From assembly GCA_041741415.1 (NCBI GenBank), contig JBGSKC010000059.1:1-64000 (forward strand): DNA of 64,000 nt, given 5' to 3'. The notes below the pieces were generated by a model that was not told where the DNA came from, did not search any database, and saw only the letters and a program-made list of their open reading frames with translations. The translations under genes were made by a program, and so were the position numbers. Positions 25,652 through 34,973 of this stretch are shown here, one piece after another (the first letter of the stretch is position 1; each line of letters begins with the position of its first letter). Origin of the DNA: JANQTF01 sp041741415. Its GTDB lineage: Bacteria > Bacteroidota > Bacteroidia > J057.

Positions 25652-26983
25652 TTATTCTACCCAGTTTTTCAACGCCTCGGAGCATTCCGTGGGCTTGATG
25701 TCAATATAGATATTTTTCTTGGCCGACTCCATCCATTCAAAGAAGATCTCACTCTGCTTTGTTTGCAGGGCTGCATCCCGAATTTTTTGGTAGTCGTCTT
25801 CAAGATTTGGGGCGTGAGGGGGAATTTTCCGCTTCAGGTAAATGATGTGAAACACCTTGCTGCCGTCGGGTTGAAGTAATTCCATGGGCATGGAGATTTC
25901 TCCTTCCTCCATGACGTCAATTTTGAAGTACATGTCTGCATCGAGGGCATCGAGCGGAATGCGGAGATCGCCGGTTTGCGGGTTGCTGATACAGCCACCG
26001 CAGTGCTTGGTCTGGCGGTCGGCGGAGAAGCGAATGGCCGCCTGCTCAAAGCTCATGGAATCGCTGGCAATGAGCGAGCGGATGAGCTCCAGGGAGTCTT
26101 TGGCTTCTTTTTCGCCCGTGGTGGAGGTTCCGAGGCGGCGGAGAATGTGGGAAGCATTCAGCAATTCTCCCCTTTTGTCGTTGAGCCGAACGATGTGGTA
26201 GCCAAACTCTGTTTTGAAGGGTTTTGACACTTCGCCCACACGGAGCTGGTACACTACTTCTTCAAATTCCGGCACCATGGTTCCGCGGCCAAACCAGCCA
26301 AGGCTACCACCGCGGGGGCGACCGCCCGGTTCCTGGGTATAGGTTTTGGCCAGGGTGGCAAAATCTGCTCCCCCTGTTACTTGCTGCTGCAGGTCGGCAA
26401 GCAGGGTTTGGGCCTGTTCAATGCTTTCGTCGGAAACGGTGGGCTGAATCACGATGTGGTGAATCTGTACCTCCGCTGGCAAGTAGCCAACGCTGTCGGG
26501 GTTCAGGCTGTTGAAAAACCTTTTCACCTCCTTGGGGGTCACATCGGCATCAGCTACCAGAGCACGGCGCTGGGCGTCTGTGAGGAGTTCCTTGCGAATG
26601 TCGGGGTTGATGTCGGCTTTGAATTGCTCAATGGAACGGCCATACACCTCCTCAAATCGTTCCTGGCTACCCATTTGGTCCACAAACACCTTGATCCTGC
26701 GGTCTACCTCAGAGGCTACCTGCTCCTCGCTCACCTCCAGGCTGTCTTGCTGGGCCTTGTTGAGCAGCAGTTTGCCGATAATCAACTGATCAAGAACCTG
26801 GCAGCGAAGGGCACCGTTGTCCTTTTCACCGTTGATAATCAGGTAGTTGTACTGGTTTTCGACGTCGGAAGCGAGGATAATTTCCTCTCCGACAATTGCC
26901 ACAATGCGGTCGAGGGTTTGGGCCGACAGGCCACTGATCCATAGGATACTACCCAGCAACCAGATCAAAGTTTGTTTTTGCAT
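25652..26983 (-). CDS. SurA-like periplasmic chaperone / peptidyl-prolyl isomerase
   Basis: A 443-residue exported protein. Signal peptide about 1-21 (LIWLLGSILWISGLSAQ), then the SurA N-terminal helical domain with DRIVAIVGEEIILASDVENQ, followed by two parvulin-type regions: about 165-275 (EVQIHHIVIQP, RGGSLGWFGRGTMVPEFE, FGYHIVRLND) and a more divergent one about 280-390. SurA escorts outer-membrane proteins to the BAM machine. The ATG at 26983 is preferred to a GTG at 26995. Operon: 87 bp after the lipoprotein gene upstream, 1 bp before moxR. Confidence 0.9.
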   Translation of the reverse strand: MQKQTLIWLLGSILWISGLSAQTLDRIVAIVGEEIILASDVENQYNYLIINGEKDNGALRCQVLDQLIIGKLLLNKAQQDSLEVSEEQVASEVDRRIKVFVDQMGSQERFEEVYGRSIEQFKADINPDIRKELLTDAQRRALVADADVTPKEVKRFFNSLNPDSVGYLPAEVQIHHIVIQPTVSDESIEQAQTLLADLQQQVTGGADFATLAKTYTQEPGGRPRGGSLGWFGRGTMVPEFEEVVYQLRVGEVSKPFKTEFGYHIVRLNDKRGELLNASHILRRLGTSTTGEKEAKDSLELIRSLIASDSMSFEQAAIRFSADRQTKHCGGCISNPQTGDLRIPLDALDADMYFKIDVMEEGEISMPMELLQPDGSKVFHIIYLKRKIPPHAPNLEDDYQKIRDAALQTKQSEIFFEWMESAKKNIYIDIKPTECSEALKNWVE

Positions 26984-27070
26984 AAGATTTGCCACACTAT
27001 TTTTTGCTGCTTCATCAGCAGAAACGAGGAATCAGTCAAACGAGCGGGAGGAAAGGAATGATTCCTTCGC

Positions 27071-27970
27071 TCAGGGTTCGCGGTAATCTTTCATTTTACC
27101 CGACTGCTGTGCCTGTTTGAGCAGAATGTTTTTGGTTTCTTCGATCAGGGCGTTTTTGCGCTCATTCCGGATAATCTGAACAATTTGCTCCTGGCACAAG
27201 CTCAGGGGCAGCACCTCTCCTTCCCGCACCACCTGCAGGATCCGCAGGAAGTCGTAATACCGGGTGTCTCCTTCGTTGTGAGAGTAAGGATAAACCGTAT
27301 TGAGAGGCACCCGGGCAATGTCGCCAAAGTAAAAGCCTTCCCTGAGCTTCAAGAACTCCGTGGCAGGTTGCCAGGTGCTGTCGAGCTTCCAGGAAACGGC
27401 ATTGTCTCTGGCCCAGCTTCTGAGCTGGTCGAGGTCGCTTTCGTTGCGGCTCTGCATCTGGTTCACCACCTGATACTGCCCGGAAAGAGGGGTTTTGACA
27501 TAAAAGAACTGGAACCAGTCGGTACTGGAAATGAAATTGTTTCTGTTGCGGCTGTAGTATCCTTCGATGTCAGAGGGACTTACCTCCAGCATTTCGGGGC
27601 GCTCTTCAACCAGTTTTTCTGTGAACAACTGGGTGATGAGTTGGTCGCGGTAGCGGGCCATTTGGTACCTGAACCGTGCCTCGCGCTCCGATACTTCCGT
27701 GGTTGCCTCCGCTGCCATTGCCTGAAGGGCCATCCACTGCTCCACATATTGGTTGGCGTAGGTGATGCTGTCTTCCGGCGAAATTCCGTCCGGAGTGAAC
27801 AAATCCACTTCTTCGCGAAGCAAATCTACCCCCTCAAAACTGGCAATGACATCGTCACCAGCGGCTTCGCCACCAGCACAAGCGCTGCCACTGCCCAGCA
27901 AGCAGACGCAAACCCAGAGCAGGAGGTTGGCTGAGCCTCTAGCGGAATAATTTCTTGAAGACGTTCTCAT
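27071..27970 (-). CDS. Lipoprotein related to SurA/PpiC-type proteins
   Basis: A 299-residue lipoprotein; the signal LLLWVCVCLLGSGSAC gives a lipobox with Cys about 31. The helical N-terminal region (EEVDLFTPDGISPEDSITYANQYVEQWM, described by its ends) resembles SurA/trigger-factor-like chaperone domains. The middle has SPSDIEGYYSRNRNNFIS, the usual lead-in to a parvulin domain, but the parvulin core itself is poorly conserved. It may be a chaperone without isomerase activity. Its start lies 32 bp inside the 3' end of the upstream PpiC gene, so the two are translated together. Confidence 0.75.
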   Translation of the reverse strand: MRTSSRNYSARGSANLLLWVCVCLLGSGSACAGGEAAGDDVIASFEGVDLLREEVDLFTPDGISPEDSITYANQYVEQWMALQAMAAEATTEVSEREARFRYQMARYRDQLITQLFTEKLVEERPEMLEVSPSDIEGYYSRNRNNFISSTDWFQFFYVKTPLSGQYQVVNQMQSRNESDLDQLRSWARDNAVSWKLDSTWQPATEFLKLREGFYFGDIARVPLNTVYPYSHNEGDTRYYDFLRILQVVREGEVLPLSLCQEQIVQIIRNERKNALIEETKNILLKQAQQSGKMKDYREP

Positions 27971-29918
27971 TGATCTGTACCGGGTATTTGGCAGCCAGTT
28001 CGGCGAGCCACTGTTGCTCCAGGTAGTCCTGATAGCGGGTTATTGCCTCTGACTTTACGTTTGACAAAGGCTGAACACCTTCAGGAAAGGGTTTGGTGCT
28101 GACCATGAGCCGGAAAAAGCTGCCGTCTTCCATTACTTCGCTGCGCGTCCCGGAAGCTCCGGTAAACAGCGAAGCTGGCACGTTGTCCTTGCCTTCCTCA
28201 TAGAGCATGGTGGTGGCCCTGAGGCGAATGGCCGACTCCTGGTTGAGCAGAGAGTCGATGTCAGTGCGGCTGCGGCCCTGGTCGAGCAGGGTTTTCACCT
28301 CCTCCAGTGCAGCGCGCTCGCTGCTGCGGTATTCGGTGACTTCTACCATGCGCTGACGGTAGAAGCTGTCGGGGTTGGCCTCATAAAATGCTTTCAGCCC
28401 GGCTGTGTCTTCTACTGCCCGCTTCCACACTTTTTGCTCCATGAGGGTAAACAGCAGGATTCCGTCGCGGTATTCCTGCAGCAGATAGCGGTAGTCAGGG
28501 TTTTTGAGCGGGAGCTGGGTTTCTTCATATTGGAGAAGCTGCTCCTCCAGGTATGCCTGGTAAACGGAGTTAGCAGCATCTTCGGTTGTCATGCCCATGC
28601 GGCGGAGGCGGGTGCGGCGGTAGTAGGTCACAAAATCCTGAACCGAGCGCGCAATAGCACCGTTGGCAAGGGTAAACAGAGGTTGGTCATACACAGCTTG
28701 TTTGGCAGAATCGGGCTCCCAGGCTCCCCGGCTGAATCGGTCGTCGAGCTGGGCCACAAATGCCTGCCAGTTGGCATCGAAGAACTGGTATTTCCCTTCA
28801 GTTTTGATTCGCTGGATGAGGGCATCCCGGCTCAGCTGAGAGCGGCTGTCGCGGGCAATGCGCTGCTTGAGCTGAGGCCTTGCCTCGGCAAAGGTTTGGC
28901 GCTTCTCCACTTCTGTCACGGCCAGAATGTGCCAGCCGAAGCGGGTGGTAAATGGCGCGCTGTATTCGCCTTCGTTCAGTTGCAGGCGAAGGGTTTCCAT
29001 TTCAGGCAGCAAGCGATTCACGCCCAGGTCACCGCCGTTGGGGGCAGAGCTGGGATCGTCGGAATACTGGCGGGCCAGTTCGGCAAAATTTCCTCCCTGC
29101 TGAAGCAGGCTGTAAATTTCCCGTATTTTTTTCTCTGCCTCTTCTTCGGTGGCAGCACTATAGCGGTCACCCACCCGCACAATGATATGGGCAGCCTGCT
29201 TTTTGCCTTCGTTCACAATTTTGTCGTGAACGAAGATGATGTGGTAGCCAAACTGCGAGCGTACAGGAGTGGATACCTGCCCGATTGGAGTGTTGAAGGC
29301 ACCGCTTTCGAATGGATAAACCATGTCGAAGGCAGAAAAATAGCCCAGGCGACCCTGGTTTTGGACTGCCGAGGGGTCGGTGGAATATTTGGCGGCCATG
29401 GCGCCGAAGTCTTTGCCCTTGTTGACGATGGAGTCGCGGAGCAGGTTGATTCGGGTAAATGCAGCGAGGGTATCAGCCGGGGTCGCATTAGCGTCGACAG
29501 AAATGAGCAGGTGGCTGGCATCGACGAGGAAGCCGCTGCGCTCGTAGGCTTCTTCGATGAGCTGGTCTTCCACATCTTTGGCCGCGAGGTAGGGCTGGGT
29601 AAGCTGCTGCTTGTAGGAGTTGAATTCCTGTTTGAAGGCAGGCAGGGTGTCGAGGCCCATGGCTTCTGCCTCGAATACCTTCCGCTTGAAATTCACATAG
29701 AGGGTGAGGTACTCGCGAAATTGGGCGGGGGTATGGGTGGCAGCGATCTCCCGGCCTCCGTTGTTTTTGGCATAGACCCGCTCAAATTCGCTCTGGGTCA
29801 CGGTGCTTTGGGAGAATTCCAGCAGGACCGGGCTGCGGTCTGCCCCGACTTTGGTGGTTTGGCATCCTGCCAGCAAGGCGAGAGCAGCAAGGATGGACAA
29901 AGGAAATTGAAGCTTCAT
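27939..29918 (-). CDS. PpiC-type peptidyl-prolyl isomerase lipoprotein, two parvulin domains
   Basis: A 659-residue lipoprotein (LLAGCQ lipobox). The SurA_N-like region (about 25-120) is followed by two parvulin domains: about 130-225 (DASHLLISVD, GRLGYFSAFDMVYPFE, FGYHIIFVHD) and about 235-345 (AAHIIVRVGD, GGDLGVNRLLPEME, FGWHILAVTE). A long helical C-terminal part follows. The ATG at 29918 supplies the lipoprotein signal; upstream codons do not. It is the first large gene of the operon continuing to the 299-residue lipoprotein, the SurA-like gene and moxR. Probable role: folding of outer-membrane or secreted proteins in the periplasm. Confidence 0.9.
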   Translation of the reverse strand: MKLQFPLSILAALALLAGCQTTKVGADRSPVLLEFSQSTVTQSEFERVYAKNNGGREIAATHTPAQFREYLTLYVNFKRKVFEAEAMGLDTLPAFKQEFNSYKQQLTQPYLAAKDVEDQLIEEAYERSGFLVDASHLLISVDANATPADTLAAFTRINLLRDSIVNKGKDFGAMAAKYSTDPSAVQNQGRLGYFSAFDMVYPFESGAFNTPIGQVSTPVRSQFGYHIIFVHDKIVNEGKKQAAHIIVRVGDRYSAATEEEAEKKIREIYSLLQQGGNFAELARQYSDDPSSAPNGGDLGVNRLLPEMETLRLQLNEGEYSAPFTTRFGWHILAVTEVEKRQTFAEARPQLKQRIARDSRSQLSRDALIQRIKTEGKYQFFDANWQAFVAQLDDRFSRGAWEPDSAKQAVYDQPLFTLANGAIARSVQDFVTYYRRTRLRRMGMTTEDAANSVYQAYLEEQLLQYEETQLPLKNPDYRYLLQEYRDGILLFTLMEQKVWKRAVEDTAGLKAFYEANPDSFYRQRMVEVTEYRSSERAALEEVKTLLDQGRSRTDIDSLLNQESAIRLRATTMLYEEGKDNVPASLFTGASGTRSEVMEDGSFFRLMVSTKPFPEGVQPLSNVKSEAITRYQDYLEQQWLAELAAKYPVQINENVFKKLFR

Positions 29919-30085
29919 ATCCAGGGTTCGATATTGAATGACGCCCGCAAAGGTAACTAACCCTGAATCAGGAAAAAACCACAAATCAAGGGATGACAGG
30001 AAAGAGCAGACCACCCTGCCCGGCCAGCCCCGGGCGATTGGCTTTGAAAGCTCAGCGAGTGGCGGGTATGCTTTGCCAATGGCAA

Positions 30086-30589
30086 CTAGGCATACAGGTA
30101 AGGCGCGTTGCTGTAGGCCAGTTTACGCACATTTTCCAGGACGCGCTTCATGTAAATTCGCCAAAAGATCATGGTAAACAGCCAGTTGGCCGGATACAAC
30201 CAGGGGGTTGAGGCATGCATTGAATAGGTGTAGTCAACCCGGATGTTGTTTTCCGAGACTTCCGTTGTTTTCCATTCTCCTACAAATTTGGTGAACCCAA
30301 GCATCCAGGAGGTAAACTCGCTCACCTCAATTTTCCAGTATTGGTTGTCTACCCGCTCCAGCACGCGGTCCATCGATATTTCCCCGCCCGGAAAGGTAGC
30401 CGCAGGAGCAGCAAAAATTTTCTTGCTGCCACCAGGCTGGCCCCAGGTTTCATCTTCAGTGGTATGGGTCACCTTTGGCATGATCAAAAAGCCCGTGTGG
30501 ACCCTGGAAACGTCGCAGAGCATGGGGGTCTTAAAAGCACGCTCCAGGCTGCAGTGGAAGTGAGTGGTGATGGATACTTGAAATTCCAT
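30086..30589 (-). CDS. SRPBCC-like ligand-binding protein
   Basis: A 167-residue protein with the START/SRPBCC outline: an N-terminal strand FQVSITTHFHCSLERAFKTP, repeated strands (RVLERVDNQYWKIEVSEFTSW, RVDYTYSMHAST) and a long C-terminal helix (FWRIYMKRVLENVRKLAY). No catalytic residues can be assigned. It lies about 170 bp upstream of the PpiC operon on the same strand and may or may not be part of it. Ligand unknown. Confidence 0.7.
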   Translation of the reverse strand: MEFQVSITTHFHCSLERAFKTPMLCDVSRVHTGFLIMPKVTHTTEDETWGQPGGSKKIFAAPAATFPGGEISMDRVLERVDNQYWKIEVSEFTSWMLGFTKFVGEWKTTEVSENNIRVDYTYSMHASTPWLYPANWLFTMIFWRIYMKRVLENVRKLAYSNAPYLYA

Positions 30590-30904
30590 TGTTGGGAAAT
30601 TTGCCCGGGAAAAGGTAGCAGCTTATTCCGCGATTTGCGCCTTTTTTTCTGTCTCGGGCATTTCGTCCCAGGTTTTTCCCAAAAAATTCTTTCTGATTTT
30701 TCCTTGTTGGTTCCACCCAATTGTAAAAAAATGCAAACCCGGCCCGAAGGCAGTGACTTTTTGCCTCTGTTGCCCTCTGTTCCTGCATTGGGCTTGGTTT
30801 TCGTCCACTTTCTCCCCAACAGTTACCCAGTCAATTCCTCGTAGTTTTAGATCGGGCAACCGGCTAAGCTGATCAGCATTATTTGGCTGTTGTGTAGCGA
30901 AGTG
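30590..30904. other. Intergenic region, no gene seen
   Basis: About 315 bp between the bestrophin gene end and the SRPBCC gene start. Three overlapping frames cross it but have no recognisable composition, no ribosome site and no conserved motif. Base composition shifts here from GC-rich to AT-rich. Confidence 0.5.
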
Positions 30905-31807
30905 TTATGATAATTTTTCTAAAAGTTCATCACAATTTTGTTCTATGGTTTTGCAGATATCGTCAATCGTTACAGATGTTTTGTTTTCCGAAAACGGTTC
31001 GCCAAATAAATTTGCCAGTTTATTGATTGTTAAAAATGCGGTGCTGATAATTACCATAATCGGGATCGCCAAAAACTCAAACCCACTCTCTTCGCCCCCG
31101 AGATCAATATCTCCGATAAACAATGGGATTAGAATGACATAAAAACTCACAATTATCTTGGTAAATGCACTGTAAATCATGAGAAACGGGGTGTTTTTGA
31201 TTCTTTCGGCCTTCCCCTGAATCTCATAAAACCGATTAATGTGTTGCATTAAATCCCCCTTTTCAATGCTTGCAGTTGAGGAGAAATGATCTTCAATGCT
31301 TTTTGCAAGTGCAACCAGTAATTCGTTCGAAATTTTATTCTCAATGTTGACATTTACCTCATTCATTAACTCAAGGGATTGAGCACTAAAGGACGGTTTG
31401 AAATTATTGTGCATTTCATTTTTTAGCTGCCTTATGTATAAACTGATCAACGTGATCAATTTATGACCTTCTTTTTTAGAACCCGACTGGCCCAGGTTTC
31501 TGAAATTTTCTACATTCCCATAATAAGCATATACTTTTGTGGCAAAACTCCTTGTGTTGTTCGTTAGCTCTCCAAAAATTTTTCTTGCTTCCCACCATCT
31601 GTCATAGGCAGAGTTCATTCTAAAGCCTAAGAAAAAAGCAACAGCAAGTCCAAACACTGAACCTATCTGTCCAGATATTTTGTAAATGTGGTCGCCAAAG
31701 TATTCTTCCAGCCCTAGTACGAAAACTGCGTATGCCGTAGTGATGATCACAAACGGGGTGGCGATTTTCAACAATTGAACGAATCCTTGTTTTTCTGTTC
31801 TAATCAT
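30905..31807 (-). CDS. Bestrophin-like anion channel protein
   Basis: A 300-residue protein of the bestrophin/RFP-TM (UPF0187) family. Typical features are FFLGFRMNSAYDRWWEARKIFGELTNNTR early on (given by its ends), four hydrophobic helices (TPFVIITTAYAVFVLGL, IYSAFTKIIVSFYVILIPLFI, FEFLAIPIMVIISTAFLTI) and the ending NKLANLFGEPFSEN. Bacterial members form pentameric ion channels. The gene is markedly AT-richer than neighbours on either side and is the last of three minus-strand membrane protein genes, suggesting shared acquisition. Confidence 0.88.
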   Translation of the reverse strand: MIRTEKQGFVQLLKIATPFVIITTAYAVFVLGLEEYFGDHIYKISGQIGSVFGLAVAFFLGFRMNSAYDRWWEARKIFGELTNNTRSFATKVYAYYGNVENFRNLGQSGSKKEGHKLITLISLYIRQLKNEMHNNFKPSFSAQSLELMNEVNVNIENKISNELLVALAKSIEDHFSSTASIEKGDLMQHINRFYEIQGKAERIKNTPFLMIYSAFTKIIVSFYVILIPLFIGDIDLGGEESGFEFLAIPIMVIISTAFLTINKLANLFGEPFSENKTSVTIDDICKTIEQNCDELLEKLS

Positions 31808-31818
31808 GTAATGGGTGG

Positions 31819-32313
31819 TTAATCGTCATCTTCGTTTTCAACATTTGTGTTTTCGATGTTTGAAATGCTGCTGCTGCTTCTGATTTCCGTGTGTCTGATT
31901 TCACCACCGGTTGTTCCTGCCTGTTTTCCGAAGAACAATACCACGATCGCAAACACCAACGAGCCAATTGAAATGTATTGAGAGAAAGATTTTTGTTTTA
32001 AGCTTGCATATAGACCAAGTAAAGAAAACCCGCCTAAAACATACGACAATACAGCGAAAATTTCTGCCGATTCTTCGTGGCTTTCAAGGTAGGTTTCAGT
32101 AACGCCACTCATATTTTCTACCACCTCTTCTGCTTCTTCACCACTAAGCATCGCAGCGATAGCAGTTAAAGCGCCAAAAATAAAAAGCATATAAGCTGTT
32201 CGTTTAACAGCTTCCGACCTGAAAATGAGTCCCATTACCATGACCAGCAATCCCGCAATGGGGAAAATGATCGGAAAATGATTAACGACTAAGTGAAAGT
32301 GTGCAGAGTTCAT
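31819..32313 (-). CDS. DUF2231-like small membrane protein
   Basis: A 164-residue protein with four hydrophobic segments and the opening HFHLVVNHFPIIFPIAGLLV, the His-rich first helix of DUF2231-type proteins. A loop rich in Glu (SGEEAEEVVENMSG) follows the second helix, and the tail is acidic (NVENEDDD). The paired His could bind metal or haem, but this is speculation. It is 11 bp upstream of the bestrophin gene and 18 bp downstream of the VIT1 gene: one operon. Confidence 0.7.
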   Translation of the reverse strand: MNSAHFHLVVNHFPIIFPIAGLLVMVMGLIFRSEAVKRTAYMLFIFGALTAIAAMLSGEEAEEVVENMSGVTETYLESHEESAEIFAVLSYVLGGFSLLGLYASLKQKSFSQYISIGSLVFAIVVLFFGKQAGTTGGEIRHTEIRSSSSISNIENTNVENEDDD

Positions 32314-32331
32314 TTTTGTTGAAGTTGACAG

Positions 32332-33033
32332 TTAAACATTTACTCCAAAGAGATATCCCACAAATGCTGAAAGACCCATTGCAATAGTTCCCCAAATAGT
32401 GATCCTTACAATCGCTTTTTTTGCACTTGAGCCTCCGGTTTTTGCGGAAATAACGCCCAGAATAATCAGAAACACAGTTGTAAACCCATAAAGCCAATAT
32501 TCCATTCCGGTTACAGGTACCGAAAGGATGACAAGGAGTGGCAAAACCCCGCCAACTGTAAAGGCGGACCCTGATGCAATTGCTGCCTGAATTGGATTTG
32601 TTTGGTTTATTTCATTAATGCCTAATTCATCTCTGACATGTGCCTCTAACACATTTTTTGCAGTTAATTCAACAGCTACCTGCCTTGCGGTTTCTGGCTT
32701 TAGGCCCCTTTTTTCATAAATTTGAGCTAAGATAGTTAATTCCTGCTCAGGCATTTCCTCAAGTTCCTTGATCTCTCTTTCGATATCAGCCTTTTCAGTG
32801 TCTGTTTGCGAACTTACAGAAACATACTCACCTGCGGCCATTGATAATGCACCTGCAACAAGCCCAGCTATTGTTGCTAAAACAATGGGCTCTCGTGTTG
32901 AACTTGCAGCTGCTACCCCAATAGCAAGGCTTGAAATAGAAATGATTCCATCATTCGCGCCCAAAACAGCGGCTCTTAGCCAGTTACTTCGCTGTATATA
33001 GTGGTTGTCTAAGTAATTGTCAATGGTTGTCAT
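32332..33033 (-). CDS. VIT1/CCC1-family iron/manganese transporter
   Basis: A 233-residue membrane protein. The N-terminus NWLRAAVLGANDGIISISSL and AGALSMAAGEYVSVSSQTDTEKAD are the metal-binding signatures of the VIT1/CCC1 family, followed by the cytoplasmic helical domain (EEMPEQELTILAQIYEKRG) and three more transmembrane helices. Eukaryotic and plant members move Fe(II)/Mn(II) into vacuoles; bacterial ones are thought to export these ions. First gene of the AT-rich three-gene unit. Confidence 0.92.
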   Translation of the reverse strand: MTTIDNYLDNHYIQRSNWLRAAVLGANDGIISISSLAIGVAAASSTREPIVLATIAGLVAGALSMAAGEYVSVSSQTDTEKADIEREIKELEEMPEQELTILAQIYEKRGLKPETARQVAVELTAKNVLEAHVRDELGINEINQTNPIQAAIASGSAFTVGGVLPLLVILSVPVTGMEYWLYGFTTVFLIILGVISAKTGGSSAKKAIVRITIWGTIAMGLSAFVGYLFGVNV

Positions 33034-33504
33034 CTTCTTCTGTCTGTTAGGTTTTTAAGCTCAGGCTTCCCTTTGCCTCAATATGTAGCAATTGGGTTAA
33101 CATACGGCATTCTTTCCGGTGAATGCAATGACTTCGTAATAGCTCCGACTAAAAATTCTTCCCACTTTCCCATTGCTTGCTGGAACACTTCCCTCTTCGA
33201 TCTCGAAGATTGTGGACCAAAAGTGTCGCCATCAGGCGGTCATTTAATTTTCCTCATTCCCGATAAGCATGAGACGGGTTCTAACCAGGCAGCCTTGCCT
33301 GTGACATTCATGGCAGGAATCTTTCCCGCTGGTGAACTGATGGTTGCCGGGTACCGGCAGGATGCCCCCTGACTGGTAACTCCCTGGCATAGCTTATCTT
33401 GCTAAATGACAAATCAAAAGACCGAGATAGATGAGAAATGAAGCCTCTCAACTGCTATCTCTGTTTACTTCTGTCATCCCTGTCACCTCTGCCATCTCTG
33501 TCCT
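33034..33504. other. Intergenic region, no gene supported
   Basis: About 470 bp between the divergent VIT1 and DUF1080 genes. A 99-codon plus-strand frame (33073-33372) crosses it but lacks recognisable domains. It must hold the promoters of both flanking units. It also marks the return from AT-rich to GC-rich DNA. Confidence 0.5.
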
Positions 33505-34908
33505 ATGCATTTTCTTCGAACCCTCTTCCTTGTTCTCCTGCTCTCCGGCTGGGCTGTGCTGCCCGCTCAGGACGGCTGGACTTCCCTCATCCCAGCCCAA
33601 GGCTTGGGTGGATGGAAACAACTCAACGGCAAGGCCCTCTACCAAAATGAGGGTGGTGTGATCGTGGGAACCACTGTTGAAAACACGCCCAACAGCTTCC
33701 TGGCAACGGAAAAAACCTACGGCGACTTTATCCTCGAAGGCGAGGTCAAATTCGAAGACTCGAACACGGGCATTCAATTCCGCAGCCTCAGCCGCCCCGA
33801 TTATCAGGATGGCCGGGTACATGGCTACCAGCTTGAGTTGGACCCCTCGCCTCGAAAATGGTCGGGTGGCATTTATGACGAGTCCAGAAGAGGCTGGCTT
33901 TGCCCTGCTGAGCTCACCCCCGATGGCCGTGAGGCCTGCCAGCTGGGAGCGTGGAATCGCTTCCGCATTGAGGCCATTGGCCCCGTCATGCGGGTCTGGA
34001 TCAATGGCATTCCCACCGCTCACCTCGTCGATGACCTCACAACCAAAGGCTTCATCGCCTTGCAGGTGCACAGTGTAGCAGCAGGAGAAGGCGGCAGAAA
34101 GGTCTATTGGCGAAATCTCCGCATCAAAACAACCAACCTGAGCCACAGCCCCTGGGATGATCTGTTTGTTGTTAACCTCATTCCCAACACCCTTTCGGCG
34201 CAGGAACAGGCACAGGGCTGGGAGTTGTTGTTTGACGGAAAAACAACCCAGGGCTGGCGGGGCGTTCACAAAGACTCCTTCCCGGCAGGCGGTTGGCGCA
34301 TTGAGGATGGAAGCCTGGTGGTCGAATCATCCGGTGGGGCAGAAGCACGCAATGGCGGCGACATCGTGACAATGGGCAGGTACAGTGAATTTGAGTTTCA
34401 GACAGAATTTTACCTCACTGAAGGAGCCAACAGCGGCATCAAATACTTCATCACCGAAAATTACGCCTCCTCCGGCTCGGCCATCGGGCTGGAATACCAG
34501 CTCCTCGACGATGCCCGCCACCCCGACGCCACCCAGGGGGCAGACGGCAACCGCACCCTCGCTTCTCTTTACGACCTGATTCCCGCTCACACCGGCAAGC
34601 CCGCCAAAACACCGGGCAATTGGCAGCATGCCCGCATCGTGGTAGATGGCCAATCCCTCAGCGACTGGCCCAACCACGTGTACCGCAACAGCCCGGCACA
34701 GCCGCTGCCCGGGGCCTTTGCCAGCCACTGGCTCAACCACCAGAAAGTAGTCGAGTATCAGCGCGGCAATCAGGCCTTTCACGCCCTCGTGATGAGAAGC
34801 AAATATGCCGAATGGGAAAATTTCGGCAACTGGACAGATGGCCACATTCTCCTGCAGGATCACGGCGATGAAGTCCGGTTCAGGAGCATCAAGGTAAGAA
34901 AGTTATAA
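33505..34908 (+). CDS. Secreted protein with two DUF1080 (3-keto-disaccharide hydrolase) domains
   Basis: A 467-residue exported protein with a signal peptide ending about residue 21 (AVLPAQ). Two DUF1080 concanavalin-like domains lie in tandem: about 25-210 (GGWKQLNGKALYQNEGGVIVG, FEDSNTGIQFRS, GYQLELDPS) and about 233-467 (LLFDGKTTQGWRG, ANSGIKYFI, GLEYQLLDD). Both keep the sandwich strand pattern of the family, which includes 3-keto-glucoside hydrolases. It probably acts on a glycan or glycoside outside the cell. There is no SusCD pair nearby. Confidence 0.88.
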   Translation: MHFLRTLFLVLLLSGWAVLPAQDGWTSLIPAQGLGGWKQLNGKALYQNEGGVIVGTTVENTPNSFLATEKTYGDFILEGEVKFEDSNTGIQFRSLSRPDYQDGRVHGYQLELDPSPRKWSGGIYDESRRGWLCPAELTPDGREACQLGAWNRFRIEAIGPVMRVWINGIPTAHLVDDLTTKGFIALQVHSVAAGEGGRKVYWRNLRIKTTNLSHSPWDDLFVVNLIPNTLSAQEQAQGWELLFDGKTTQGWRGVHKDSFPAGGWRIEDGSLVVESSGGAEARNGGDIVTMGRYSEFEFQTEFYLTEGANSGIKYFITENYASSGSAIGLEYQLLDDARHPDATQGADGNRTLASLYDLIPAHTGKPAKTPGNWQHARIVVDGQSLSDWPNHVYRNSPAQPLPGAFASHWLNHQKVVEYQRGNQAFHALVMRSKYAEWENFGNWTDGHILLQDHGDEVRFRSIKVRKL

Positions 34909-34973
34909 GGCAGGAGTAGATTTGTCTGGCAGGCCGATGCCGGACAACATTCTCCTGCCCGAGATTTCTGCCC

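Noticed and set aside
28434..29960. 508-codon plus-strand ORF opposite the PpiC isomerase gene
   Set aside because: Antisense shadow of a well-supported gene with two parvulin domains; no motifs of its own.
33073..33372. 99-codon plus-strand ORF in the gap between VIT1 and DUF1080 genes
   Set aside because: No recognisable domain and no ribosome site; overlaps the promoter region of both genes.
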